Assembly: GCA_946480465.1 (NCBI GenBank)
Contig: CAMLJY010000152.1
Coordinates: 1 to 8,120, forward strand
DNA: 8,120 nt
Direction of reading: 5' to 3'
DNA from: an uncultured Burkholderiales bacterium
Lineage (GTDB): Bacteria; Pseudomonadota; Gammaproteobacteria; Burkholderiales; Burkholderiaceae
Shown piece by piece: positions 1 to 5,623 of the stretch (its first letter is position 1; each line of letters begins with the position of its first letter). The notes under the pieces are model-generated. The model saw only the letters and a list, made by a program, of their open reading frames with translations, made no database searches and was not told the origin of the DNA. A program made the translations under genes and the position numbers.

Positions 1-185
1 GAAAGAAGTGACTCGCCCGCCGGGGCGAGACCCGGCCGCGTGGCAGTCCACCGCATGACGCAAGAGCGCGAAGGCGAGATCCCGGCCGCGCGGCAGTCCA
101 CCGCAGACCGCAGACCGCAGACCGCAGACCGCAGACCGCGAAGCGCGAGGGCGATGGCGAGACCCGGCCCAGTGGCAGCATCCGC
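1..185. repeat. Left-end dispersed repeat, internally duplicated
   Basis: This gene-free stretch is built from repeated blocks. The block at 26-55 recurs at 75-105 with one inserted base (80) and one substitution (41 versus 91), and a degraded third copy begins at 158. The motif GGCAGTCCACCGCA is exact at 42-55 and 92-105, and a decayed form lies near 173-185. A perfect 7-bp stem, CTCGCCC/GGGCGAG with a GCCG loop, lies at 12-29. Bases 13-55 match the reverse complement of 8049-8091 at 41 of 43 positions, and 141-161 matches the reverse complement of 8021-8041 at 20 of 21, so this is a genomic repeat family and not a local accident. I see no coding signal here. The open frame across it is repeat-driven and poor in recognisable protein features. 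Confidence 0.85.
101..139. repeat. CCGCAGA heptamer tandem array, 5 copies
   Basis: Five perfect head-to-tail copies of CCGCAGA occupy 101-135, and CCGC follows as a partial sixth. The array grows out of the end of the GGCAGTCCACCGCA motif, whose last bases supply the first unit. The inverted copy of this repeat at the right end has only a single equivalent (CCGCAGA, read on the minus strand, near 8048-8054), so the array looks like an expansion specific to the left copy, most simply by replication slippage. Confidence 0.9.
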
Positions 186-245
186 CCCCGCACCCTTTGC
201 CCGTTGGGCCCCCTTAACATCGCCCCCCGCTCAGCAAGGACCCCC

Positions 246-1118
246 ATGCTCCTGACTTCCATACTGCTCGGCCTGGCGATCGCCGCCGTCTGGCTGCCCG
301 ACCTGCGCCTGCAGCAGCGCCGCTGCCCGCCCTGGACCCTGCTGCTGGCCGCCGCCACCGCCGCCGGCCTGGCAAGCGGCGTGCTGGACTGGCGCGGCGC
401 AGCCGTCGTCGTGGCGCTGTGCGGACTGGCCTTCGCCTCGGTGCGCCTGCGCGACGCCACGCTGCGCCGCGTGCTGACCACGGCCGTGGCGGTGCTGGCC
501 TTGGCGCTGGGGCTCAACCGCGTGCCGGGCTTCCAGCCCTCGGTGTTCCTGCAGGGCCTGCAGGCCAGCCCCGACGCGCCGGCGATGCGCCTGACCGCCA
601 ACTTCGCCCCCGGCCTCGCGGCCATCGTGCTCGCCGCGTTCTATGCACGCCGCGCCCGATCGCTGGGCGAGTTGGCGGCCGCAGGGCGGGACATGCTGGG
701 GATCGCAGCTGCCACCACCATCGTGGTGGTCGGCGCGGCCTGGGCCATCGGCTACGTGCGCCTCGACCCCAAGCTGCCCGGCTTCACCGCCGCGCACCTG
801 GCCAAGATCCTGCTGTGGACCACGGTGCTCGAGGAAGCCTTCTTCCGCGCCGTGATCCAGGGCGGCCTGGCGCGGCTGGCCTTCATCCGCGACCGGCCGC
901 GCCTGGCCTGGCTGCCGATCGCCGTGGCCAGCGTGCTGTTCGGCCTGGCCCACTTTGCCGGCGGCTGGAGCTACGTCGGCCTCGCCACGCTGGCCGGCAT
1001 CGGCTACGGCCTGGCCTACGCCCGCACCGGCCTGATCGAGGCCGCCATGCTGGCCCACTTCGCCGTCAACGCCACGCATTTCCTGGGCTTCACCTACCCG
1101 CACCTCCTGCGGCCATAG
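246..1118 (+). CDS. CPBP-family intramembrane metalloprotease (CAAX protease/Abi type)
   Basis: This is a 290-residue, very hydrophobic protein with about eight predicted membrane segments. It carries the three signature motifs of the CPBP (CAAX protease and bacteriocin-processing) family: EEAFFR at residues 196-201 (the EExxxR motif), FGLAHF with H236, and HFAVN with H271 and N275. In this family the glutamates and histidines form the intramembrane active site. Members process prenylated proteins or peptides or act as immunity factors, but the substrate here is unknown. ATG at 246 was chosen because AAGGA ends five bases before it. The in-frame ATG at 204 lacks such a site and would add 14 unconserved-looking residues. 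The gene shares its strand with the nitric oxide operon but is separated from it by a hairpin and 318 bp, so it is probably an independent unit. A weak -10-like TAACAT lies at 215-220 with no convincing -35. The family assignment is firm; the role is not. Confidence 0.88.
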   Translation: MLLTSILLGLAIAAVWLPDLRLQQRRCPPWTLLLAAATAAGLASGVLDWRGAAVVVALCGLAFASVRLRDATLRRVLTTAVAVLALALGLNRVPGFQPSVFLQGLQASPDAPAMRLTANFAPGLAAIVLAAFYARRARSLGELAAAGRDMLGIAAATTIVVVGAAWAIGYVRLDPKLPGFTAAHLAKILLWTTVLEEAFFRAVIQGGLARLAFIRDRPRLAWLPIAVASVLFGLAHFAGGWSYVGLATLAGIGYGLAYARTGLIEAAMLAHFAVNATHFLGFTYPHLLRP

Positions 1119-1138
1119 GCCGGGGCCGCACCCCGGCC
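1118..1138 (+). terminator. GC-rich hairpin after the CPBP gene, possible terminator
   Basis: A perfect 8-bp stem, GGCCGGGG (1118-1125) with CCCCGGCC (1131-1138), encloses a five-base loop and starts on the last base of the stop codon. No T-tract follows, so it is not a canonical intrinsic terminator. It could protect the 3' end of the message or pause polymerase. Terminators in high-GC genomes often lack a strong T-run, hence the moderate call. Confidence 0.4.
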
Positions 1139-1211
1139 AGGATGCGCCAGGCCAGCGCCTGCGCCGGCCTCGACCTGGCAACGCGCAGCCTCCCACGCCT
1201 CTCGTCGCGCG

Positions 1212-1266
1212 GCACCTGGCACCTGGCACCTGGCACCTGGCACCTGGCACCTGGCACCTGGCACCC
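1212..1266. repeat. GCACCTG heptamer tandem array, 7 copies
   Basis: Seven perfect copies of GCACCTG run from 1212 to 1260. An eighth unit at 1261-1267 agrees for its first five bases only. The array lies between the CPBP hairpin and the promoter of the nitric oxide operon, about 100 bp upstream of the Dnr/FNR-like box. The unit length equals that of the CCGCAGA array at 101, although the sequences differ. Copy number in such arrays commonly varies between strains by slippage. Confidence 0.95.
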
Positions 1267-1315
1267 AGCATCCGGCCCCGCTCCGTCCGGCCACCTCCTG
1301 CCGAAGCCCGTCGCG

Positions 1316-1353
1316 CCATCGGCGGCGATGGTTGCCTGCGGCCCATCGGCGGC
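1316..1353. repeat. CCATCGGCGGC direct repeat pair with a hairpin
   Basis: The 11-mer CCATCGGCGGC occurs at 1316-1326 and again at 1343-1353, with starts 27 bp apart. The first copy also forms a perfect 6-bp stem (CCATCG/CGATGG, 1316-1331) with a GCGG loop. The second copy ends four bases before the Dnr/FNR-like box. It may be chance in GC-rich DNA or a second regulator's site. Confidence 0.35.
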
Positions 1354-1357
1354 ATGT

Positions 1358-1371
1358 TTGACCTGGCGCAA
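1358..1371 (+). promoter_or_regulatory. Dnr/FNR-like box and promoter of the nitric oxide operon
   Basis: TTGAC-CTGG-CGCAA matches the Crp/FNR-family consensus TTGAY-N4-RTCAA at 8 of 10 defined positions. A -10-like TACGAT lies at 1394-1399, which puts the start of transcription near 1406. The box is then centred at -41.5, the position typical of class II activation by FNR and Dnr/NnrR. No good sigma-70 -35 element is present, as expected for an activator-dependent promoter. The half-site with CGCAA is weak, and no mapping data support the start, so this remains a prediction. Confidence 0.5.
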
Positions 1372-1398
1372 GCTCGCGCCCGGACCCGGTTTCTACGA

Positions 1399-1421
1399 TT
1401 GCTGCATCCAAGATGCATCTT
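1399..1421 (+). promoter_or_regulatory. NsrR-like operator over the predicted transcription start
   Basis: The known NsrR site is two inverted AAGATGCATTT half-sites around one central base. Centred on 1410, this segment matches that pattern at 10 of 11 positions in the right half and 6 of 11 in the left, with the core TGCAT (1403-1407) facing ATGCA (1413-1417). The right part is also a perfect 12-bp palindrome, AAGATGCATCTT (1410-1421). It would cover the predicted +1 near 1406, where a bound repressor would block transcription and release it when NO damages the regulator's Fe-S cluster. Confidence 0.6.
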
Positions 1422-1436
1422 CAAATGGAGCCCGAC

Positions 1437-1724
1437 ATGAGCATTTCCGCCACCGCCTCGATCGACGTGCGCCAGATCGCCCCGCGCGACCGGCACCCGC
1501 TGATCTTCTCGACCTTCCGCCAGCTCGCCACCGGCCAGGCCTTCGACCTGGTCAACGACCACGACCCGAAGCCGCTGCACCACCACTTCCAGGCGGAGTT
1601 GCCGGGCCAGTTCGCCTGGGACTACCTGCAGGCCGGGCCGGACGAGTGGCGCGTGCGCATCACCCGCGTGGCGCAGGCGCCGCAAGGCGAAGGCCGCTGC
1701 TGCGGCGGCTGCGGCTGCGCCTGA
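1437..1724 (+). CDS. DUF2249 protein with cysteine-rich C-terminal tail
   Basis: This is a 95-residue soluble protein of the DUF2249 family, recognised by the opening block (IDVRQIAPRDRHP, residues 9-21) and by the central NDHDPKPL (40-47) followed by PGQFAWDYLQAGPDEWRVRI. The family often sits beside NO reductase, Fe-S and hemerythrin-type genes, and its biochemical role is unsettled. The protein ends RCCGGCGCA, giving four cysteines (C88, C89, C92, C94), and a histidine run lies at 48-50. This suggests metal or Fe-S binding, which is an inference. ATG 1437 is preferred over in-frame ATGs at 1413 and 1425 because TGGAG (1426-1430) sits six bases before it, and because 1413 falls inside the NsrR-like dyad. 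It is the first gene of the operon, 46 bp ahead of norB. Confidence 0.85.
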   Translation: MSISATASIDVRQIAPRDRHPLIFSTFRQLATGQAFDLVNDHDPKPLHHHFQAELPGQFAWDYLQAGPDEWRVRITRVAQAPQGEGRCCGGCGCA

Positions 1725-1770
1725 CGCGGCCCGCCCCGCACCACCCGCCAATTTCCACACAGGACCAGAC

Positions 1771-4050
1771 ATGAAGAGCACCAGCAGGCTGTGGCGATGG
1801 CTCGGCCTCATTTGCGTTCTCTCGTTCGGGGCACTCGGCTACCTCGGATGGGAGATCTATCTTTCGGCACCGCCGATTCCCAAGGCGGTCATCTCCAGCG
1901 ACGGTGAAGTCCTCTTCACCGGCGAGCAGGTCCAGCGCGGCCAGCAGGCCTGGATGTCGGCCGGCGGCCAGCAGCTCGGCACGGTGTGGGGCCACGGCAG
2001 CTACGTGGCACCGGACTGGTCGGCCGACTGGCTGCACCGCGAGGCGGTGGCGCTGCAGGCCATCCGCGCCGCCGAGCAGCAACGCGGAAGCAGCCCGACC
2101 GAGGCCGACCAGGCCGCGGTGAATGCCCGCGTGCGCGAGGAAATGCGCCGCAACACCTACGACGAGATCGACGGCACCGTGAAGGTTTCCGCCGAGCGTG
2201 CCCGTGCCATCCGCCAGGTGGCCGCGCACTTTGACAGTTTGTTCGGCAGCGACCCGGCACTGGCCAAGCTGCGCGAGCAGTACGCGATGACCGACGGCAC
2301 ATTGCCGGAGAAGGCCGATCGTCAGGCGCTGACCGCCTTCTTCTTCTGGTCCGCCTGGGCCGCGGCAACCAACCGCCCCGGCGAGACCGAACTCTCTTAC
2401 ACCAGCAACTGGCCGCACGAGCCGCTGGTGGGCAATACGCTGTCGACCTCGGCCGCGATGTGGTCGATGGCCAGCATCATCCTGCTCCTGGCCGGCATCG
2501 CCGCGATGCTGTGGCTGCACGGCCGCGGCGAGCACGAGGCGGAAGCGCAGGTGCCCAAGGCCGACCCGCTGCTGGGCGCCAAGGCCACGCCGTCGATGAA
2601 GGCCACGCGCAAATACTTCTTCGCGGTGATCGGGCTGATGCTGCTGCAGATCGGCATGGGCATCGTCACCGCGCACTACGCGGTCGAGGGCCAGTCCTTC
2701 TTCGGCCTGCCCCTGGCCGAGGTGCTGCCCTACGTCGCCAGCCGCACCATCCACACCCAGGTCGGCATCTTCTGGATCGCGACCGCGTGGCTCGCCACCG
2801 GGCTCTACGTCGCACCGCTGCTGTCGGGCCAGGAGCCGAAGCTGCAGAAGCTGGGCGTCGATGCCCTGTTCTGGGCGCTGATCGTCGTCGTCGCGGGATC
2901 GACGCTGACCGGATGGCTCGGCACGCTGCAGCACCGCGGGGTGGACTTCAGCTTCTGGCTCGGCAACCAGGGCCTGGAGTTCACCAGCATGGGCCGCGTC
3001 TGGCAGCTGCTGCTGTTCGTCGGGCTGCTGTTCTGGGTGTTCCTGCTCGGCCGCGCCCTTTGGCCGGCATTGCGCAAGCCTTCGGAAACCCGCGGCCTGA
3101 TCGCGATGGTGTTCCTCTCGGCCACCTGCATCGGCGGCTTCTACGCCACCTCGCTCACCTGGGGCCAGCACACGCACTACTCGATGATCGAGTACTGGCG
3201 CTGGTGGCTGGTGCACCTGTGGGTGGAAGGCTTCTTCGAGGTCTTCGCCACCGCGGTGGTCGCGCTGATCTTCACCAAGCTGGGCCTGGTGCGCGCCGCT
3301 TCGGCCAACCGCGCCATCGTGGCCGAGACCATCGTGTTCCTGTTCGGCGGCATCCTGGGCACGCTGCACCACCTGTACTGGACCGGAACGCCGACCTCGG
3401 TGATCGCGGTGGGCTCGGTGTTCTCGGCGCTCGAGGTGGTGCCGCTGACGTTGATCGGCCTGGAAGCGCTGCAGACCTGGCGCCGCTCGCGCAACGTGGC
3501 CTGGCTGGGCGCGTACAAGTGGGTCATCCTGAGCTTCGTCGCGGTGGGCTTCTGGAACACGGTGGGCGCGGGCCTGCTCGGCTTCGCGATCAACCCCCCG
3601 GCCTCGCTGTACTACGTGCAGGGCCTGAACATGACGGCGGCACACGGCCATGCGGCGCTCTTCGGCGTCTACGGCATGCTGGGCATCGGCCTGATGCTGT
3701 TCTGCCTGCGCGGGCTGTTCGCCCGCGAGCTGCACGCCGACCGCTTCCTGAAGCCGGCGTTCTGGAGCCTGAACGTCGGCCTCGCGATGATGGTCTTCAT
3801 GTCCTTGCTGCCGGCCGGCATCTACCAGGCCTGGGCCAGCATCTCCAAGGGCCTGTGGTACGCCCGCTCGCCGGAGATCATGCATTCGCCGCTGATGGAA
3901 GCGCTGGTGTGGCTGCGCGTGCCGGGCGACGTGGTGTTCGCCGCCGGCAGCCTGTACCTCGCGCTGTACGCGCTGAAGCTGCTGCGCCGCGGCGCGACGG
4001 CCCGGCAGCCGGCGATCGGCAGCGCGCCCAGCGCCGCCTTCAAGCGCTGA
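1771..4050 (+). CDS. norB: Quinol-dependent nitric oxide reductase, single subunit (qNorB)
   Basis: This inner-membrane enzyme reduces two NO to N2O, taking electrons directly from quinol. Its 759 residues are normal for qNorB and longer than the cytochrome-c-dependent NorB, because the N-terminus carries an extra helix (about 10-31) and a periplasmic domain (about 32-225) containing the typical GTVWGHGSYVAPDWSADWLH block. The C-terminal heme-copper-oxidase-like core has the expected ligands: H328 (RTIHTQVG) and H627 for low-spin heme b, H625 for heme b3, and H482, H533 and H534 for the non-heme iron, with E486 and E490 in HLWVEGFFE. AGGA six bases upstream supports the start. It shares the operon promoter with the DUF2249 gene. 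No norC-like subunit is nearby, as expected for this type. It may serve denitrification or detoxification; no nir or nos genes lie in the window. The name norZ is also used. Confidence 0.97.
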   Translation: MKSTSRLWRWLGLICVLSFGALGYLGWEIYLSAPPIPKAVISSDGEVLFTGEQVQRGQQAWMSAGGQQLGTVWGHGSYVAPDWSADWLHREAVALQAIRAAEQQRGSSPTEADQAAVNARVREEMRRNTYDEIDGTVKVSAERARAIRQVAAHFDSLFGSDPALAKLREQYAMTDGTLPEKADRQALTAFFFWSAWAAATNRPGETELSYTSNWPHEPLVGNTLSTSAAMWSMASIILLLAGIAAMLWLHGRGEHEAEAQVPKADPLLGAKATPSMKATRKYFFAVIGLMLLQIGMGIVTAHYAVEGQSFFGLPLAEVLPYVASRTIHTQVGIFWIATAWLATGLYVAPLLSGQEPKLQKLGVDALFWALIVVVAGSTLTGWLGTLQHRGVDFSFWLGNQGLEFTSMGRVWQLLLFVGLLFWVFLLGRALWPALRKPSETRGLIAMVFLSATCIGGFYATSLTWGQHTHYSMIEYWRWWLVHLWVEGFFEVFATAVVALIFTKLGLVRAASANRAIVAETIVFLFGGILGTLHHLYWTGTPTSVIAVGSVFSALEVVPLTLIGLEALQTWRRSRNVAWLGAYKWVILSFVAVGFWNTVGAGLLGFAINPPASLYYVQGLNMTAAHGHAALFGVYGMLGIGLMLFCLRGLFARELHADRFLKPAFWSLNVGLAMMVFMSLLPAGIYQAWASISKGLWYARSPEIMHSPLMEALVWLRVPGDVVFAAGSLYLALYALKLLRRGATARQPAIGSAPSAAFKR

Positions 4051-4063
4051 ATCCGCGCGCCGC

Positions 4064-4129
4064 ATGAAGATCACCACCTTCACCGACCGCAGGCTGCGGG
4101 TGCTGATCTTCCTTCCGGAACTGCGATGA
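4064..4129 (+). pseudogene. Remnant of an NsrR/Rrf2 regulator (first ~21 codons)
   Basis: A 21-codon reading frame starts 13 bp after norB and begins MKITTFTDRRLRVLIFLP. This matches the start of NsrR and other Rrf2 regulators as I remember it (M-x-L/I-T-x-F-T-D-Y-x-L-R-x-L-I-Y-L/M-A, with an LPE segment soon after, as in E. coli NsrR) at about 16 of 18 positions. The frame then stops with a TGA that overlaps the ATG of the next gene, so the rest of the helix-turn-helix and all cluster cysteines are absent. The usual Tyr after FTD is Arg here. Downstream sequence in any forward frame is the DUF59 gene and not lost NsrR sequence, so a deletion fits better than a frameshift. No ribosome-binding site is evident. 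It may now be noncoding or act as a coupled leader, since GGAA near its end (4117-4120) is the likely ribosome site of the next gene. Confidence 0.6.
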
Positions 4130-4470
4130 CCGACAGCCTGCCCGCGATGCCCTACCCCTACGTCGGCCCCGAAGACCTGCGCCAGCCGATCGAGCGGGCG
4201 CTGATGCGCGTGATCGACCCCGAGGTGGCGCTGTCCATCGTCGACGTCGGCCTCGTGTACGGCGTCACCTGCACGCCGGAGCGGCTGCACGTGCGCGTCA
4301 CGATGACCTCGGCCGCCTGTCCGGTGGCGGACATGATCCTGGAAGACATCGAGTCCGAACTGGACCGGATCGTGCCCGAGGGGGTCGAGATCGCGGTCGA
4401 GCTGGTCTGGGAACCGCCCTGGAGCACCGACCGCATGAGCCCGCGCGCCAAGGCCTTCATGGGCTGGTAG
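4126..4470 (+). CDS. DUF59/MIP18-family metal-sulfur cluster assembly factor
   Basis: This is a 114-residue cytosolic protein with one MIP18/DUF59 domain. It is identified by IDPEVALSIVDVGLVYG (residues 30-46) and by TMTSAACPVADMI, with the conserved cysteine C65 followed by Pro, and it ends with the EPPWSTDRMSPRAK block usual for the family. Relatives (SufT, PaaD, and eukaryotic MIP18/CIA2) help mature Fe-S proteins. A PaaD role is unlikely because no paa genes are present. In an NO operon it plausibly supports repair or assembly of NO-damaged Fe-S clusters; that is inference from context. Its ATG overlaps the stop of the NsrR-like remnant, and GGAA lies five bases upstream. The next gene starts 10 bp after its stop. 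Confidence 0.88.
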   Translation: MTDSLPAMPYPYVGPEDLRQPIERALMRVIDPEVALSIVDVGLVYGVTCTPERLHVRVTMTSAACPVADMILEDIESELDRIVPEGVEIAVELVWEPPWSTDRMSPRAKAFMGW

Positions 4471-4480
4471 CCGCTGCGCG

Positions 4481-5623
4481 ATGAACCCCGGCCGGATCGC
4501 CACGATGCTGCTGCGGCGCCCCTGCGCCGCGGCGCTGTTCGCGCTGCTGGTGGCCGCCACGCTCGCGAGCGGCATCACCGGCGGGCTGGTCCGCGCCGGC
4601 CAGGCCTGGCCGCTGGCGCCGCAGCCCTGGCTGTCGCAGGCCGCCGTGTCGCACGCCTTCCTGATGGTGTGCGGCTTCCTCGGCACGGTCATCGGCATCG
4701 AGCGCGCGGTCGCGCTCAAGCGCGGCTGGGCCTTCGCGGCGCCGGCGGCCTCCGGCGCCGCGGGCCTGCTGGCGCTGGCGGGCAGCGGCCGCGCCGCGGC
4801 CCTGCTGGCACTGGCCGCGGCGCTGGTCTTCGTGCTGGTCAATAGCGTCATCGTGACGCGGCAGCGGGCGGCGCACACCGTGCTGCTGCTGCTGGCCGCG
4901 CTGGCCTGGGCCGGCGCCAACCTGATGCATGCACTCGCTGCGCTGCACGGGGCCGTGGTGCCGCTGTGGTTCGGCTTCCTGGTGCTCACCATCGCCGCGG
5001 AACGGCTGGAGATGACGCGGCTGATGCGGCGACGCGCAGGCGCGGCCGCGGCGCTGTACACGGCGCTGGTGCTGCTGTTCGGTGGCGCGCTGGCCTCGCC
5101 GCTGGGCGCGTGGGGCGGCATCGCGTACGGCGCCGGCCTCGTCGGCACGGCGCTGTGGCTCACCGTCTTCGACGTCGCGCGGCGCACGGTTGCCACCGGC
5201 GGCCTGAGCCGCTACATGGCACTGTGCCTGCTGCCCGGCTACGGCTGGCTGGCCGTGGCCGGCCTGGCCTGGAGCGCCACCGCGCTCGGGCTGCCGCTGC
5301 GCGATGCCGCGCTGCATGCGCTGGCGCTGGGATTCGTCTTCAGCATGATCTTCGGCCACGCCCCGGTCATCCTGCCCGCGGTGGCGCGGGTCAAGCTGCA
5401 CTTCAGCCGCGCCTTCTACGCTCCGCTCGTGCTGCTGCATGCCTCGCTGGCCGCGCGCCTGCTGCTGGCGCCGATCGATCCGGCCTGGCTCCGCCTCGGC
5501 TCGGTGCTCAACGCCGCCGCCATCGGCCTGTTCCTGCTGACCGTGCTGGGCTCGGCCCTGGCCTGGCGGCTTCATCATCCCTCGTCCGACCGTTCCCCCC
5601 ATGGCAACCCTGCTCGCCATTGA
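4481..5623 (+). CDS. NnrS-like polytopic membrane protein of unknown function
   Basis: This 380-residue protein is almost wholly hydrophobic, with roughly ten to twelve membrane helices. It is not a standard NnrS, but it echoes NnrS in placing histidines in membrane segments: SHAFLMVCGFLGTVIGIE (H58), MHALAALHG (H150) and, near the C-terminus, HALALGFVFSMIFGHAP (H279, H293). The last resembles the HALTVGAIGTM block of NnrS, so a distant paralogue that binds heme or metal is possible. That is an inference from motif shape and position. ATG 4481 is used because it directly follows the DUF59 gene; ATG 4505 is an alternative, and neither has a strong ribosome site. Its last 23 bp overlap the start of nnrS in another frame, which points to translational coupling. 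Such proteins recur beside nnrS in denitrifiers, as far as I recall. Confidence 0.72.
   Translation: MNPGRIATMLLRRPCAAALFALLVAATLASGITGGLVRAGQAWPLAPQPWLSQAAVSHAFLMVCGFLGTVIGIERAVALKRGWAFAAPAASGAAGLLALAGSGRAAALLALAAALVFVLVNSVIVTRQRAAHTVLLLLAALAWAGANLMHALAALHGAVVPLWFGFLVLTIAAERLEMTRLMRRRAGAAAALYTALVLLFGGALASPLGAWGGIAYGAGLVGTALWLTVFDVARRTVATGGLSRYMALCLLPGYGWLAVAGLAWSATALGLPLRDAALHALALGFVFSMIFGHAPVILPAVARVKLHFSRAFYAPLVLLHASLAARLLLAPIDPAWLRLGSVLNAAAIGLFLLTVLGSALAWRLHHPSSDRSPHGNPARH

Noticed and set aside
40..255. A 71-codon open frame across the left repeat
   Set aside because: Its sequence comes mostly from the repeat and the heptamer array, it has no ribosome site, and it runs into the ribosome site and start of the protease gene in another frame.
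1212..1266. CRISPR array
   Set aside because: The units are 7 bp with no spacers and no cas genes. It is a simple tandem repeat.
1212..1270. TGGCAC in the heptamer array as the -24 element of a sigma-54 promoter, which would suggest NorR control
   Set aside because: TGGCAC arises from the repeat itself, and no TTGC-type -12 element follows at the right spacing for any copy.
231..1811. A 526-codon minus-strand frame opposite the protease gene and the heptamer array
   Set aside because: It spans a real gene, the repeat array and a promoter, and its sequence is Gly/Ala/Gln-rich with tandem repeats translated from GCACCTG. There is no sign of a real protein.
4064..4470. Frameshift joining the NsrR-like stub to the following frame as one gene
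   Set aside because: The following frame is a complete DUF59 protein with its own ribosome site, and it shows none of the expected NsrR helix-turn-helix or cysteine sequence.
1660..5196. A 1178-codon open frame on the minus strand opposite norB and its neighbours
   Set aside because: It is the antisense shadow of strongly GC3-biased genes. It is made of low-complexity Arg/Ala/Gln/His-rich sequence with no domain, and the plus-strand proteins carry complete family motifs.
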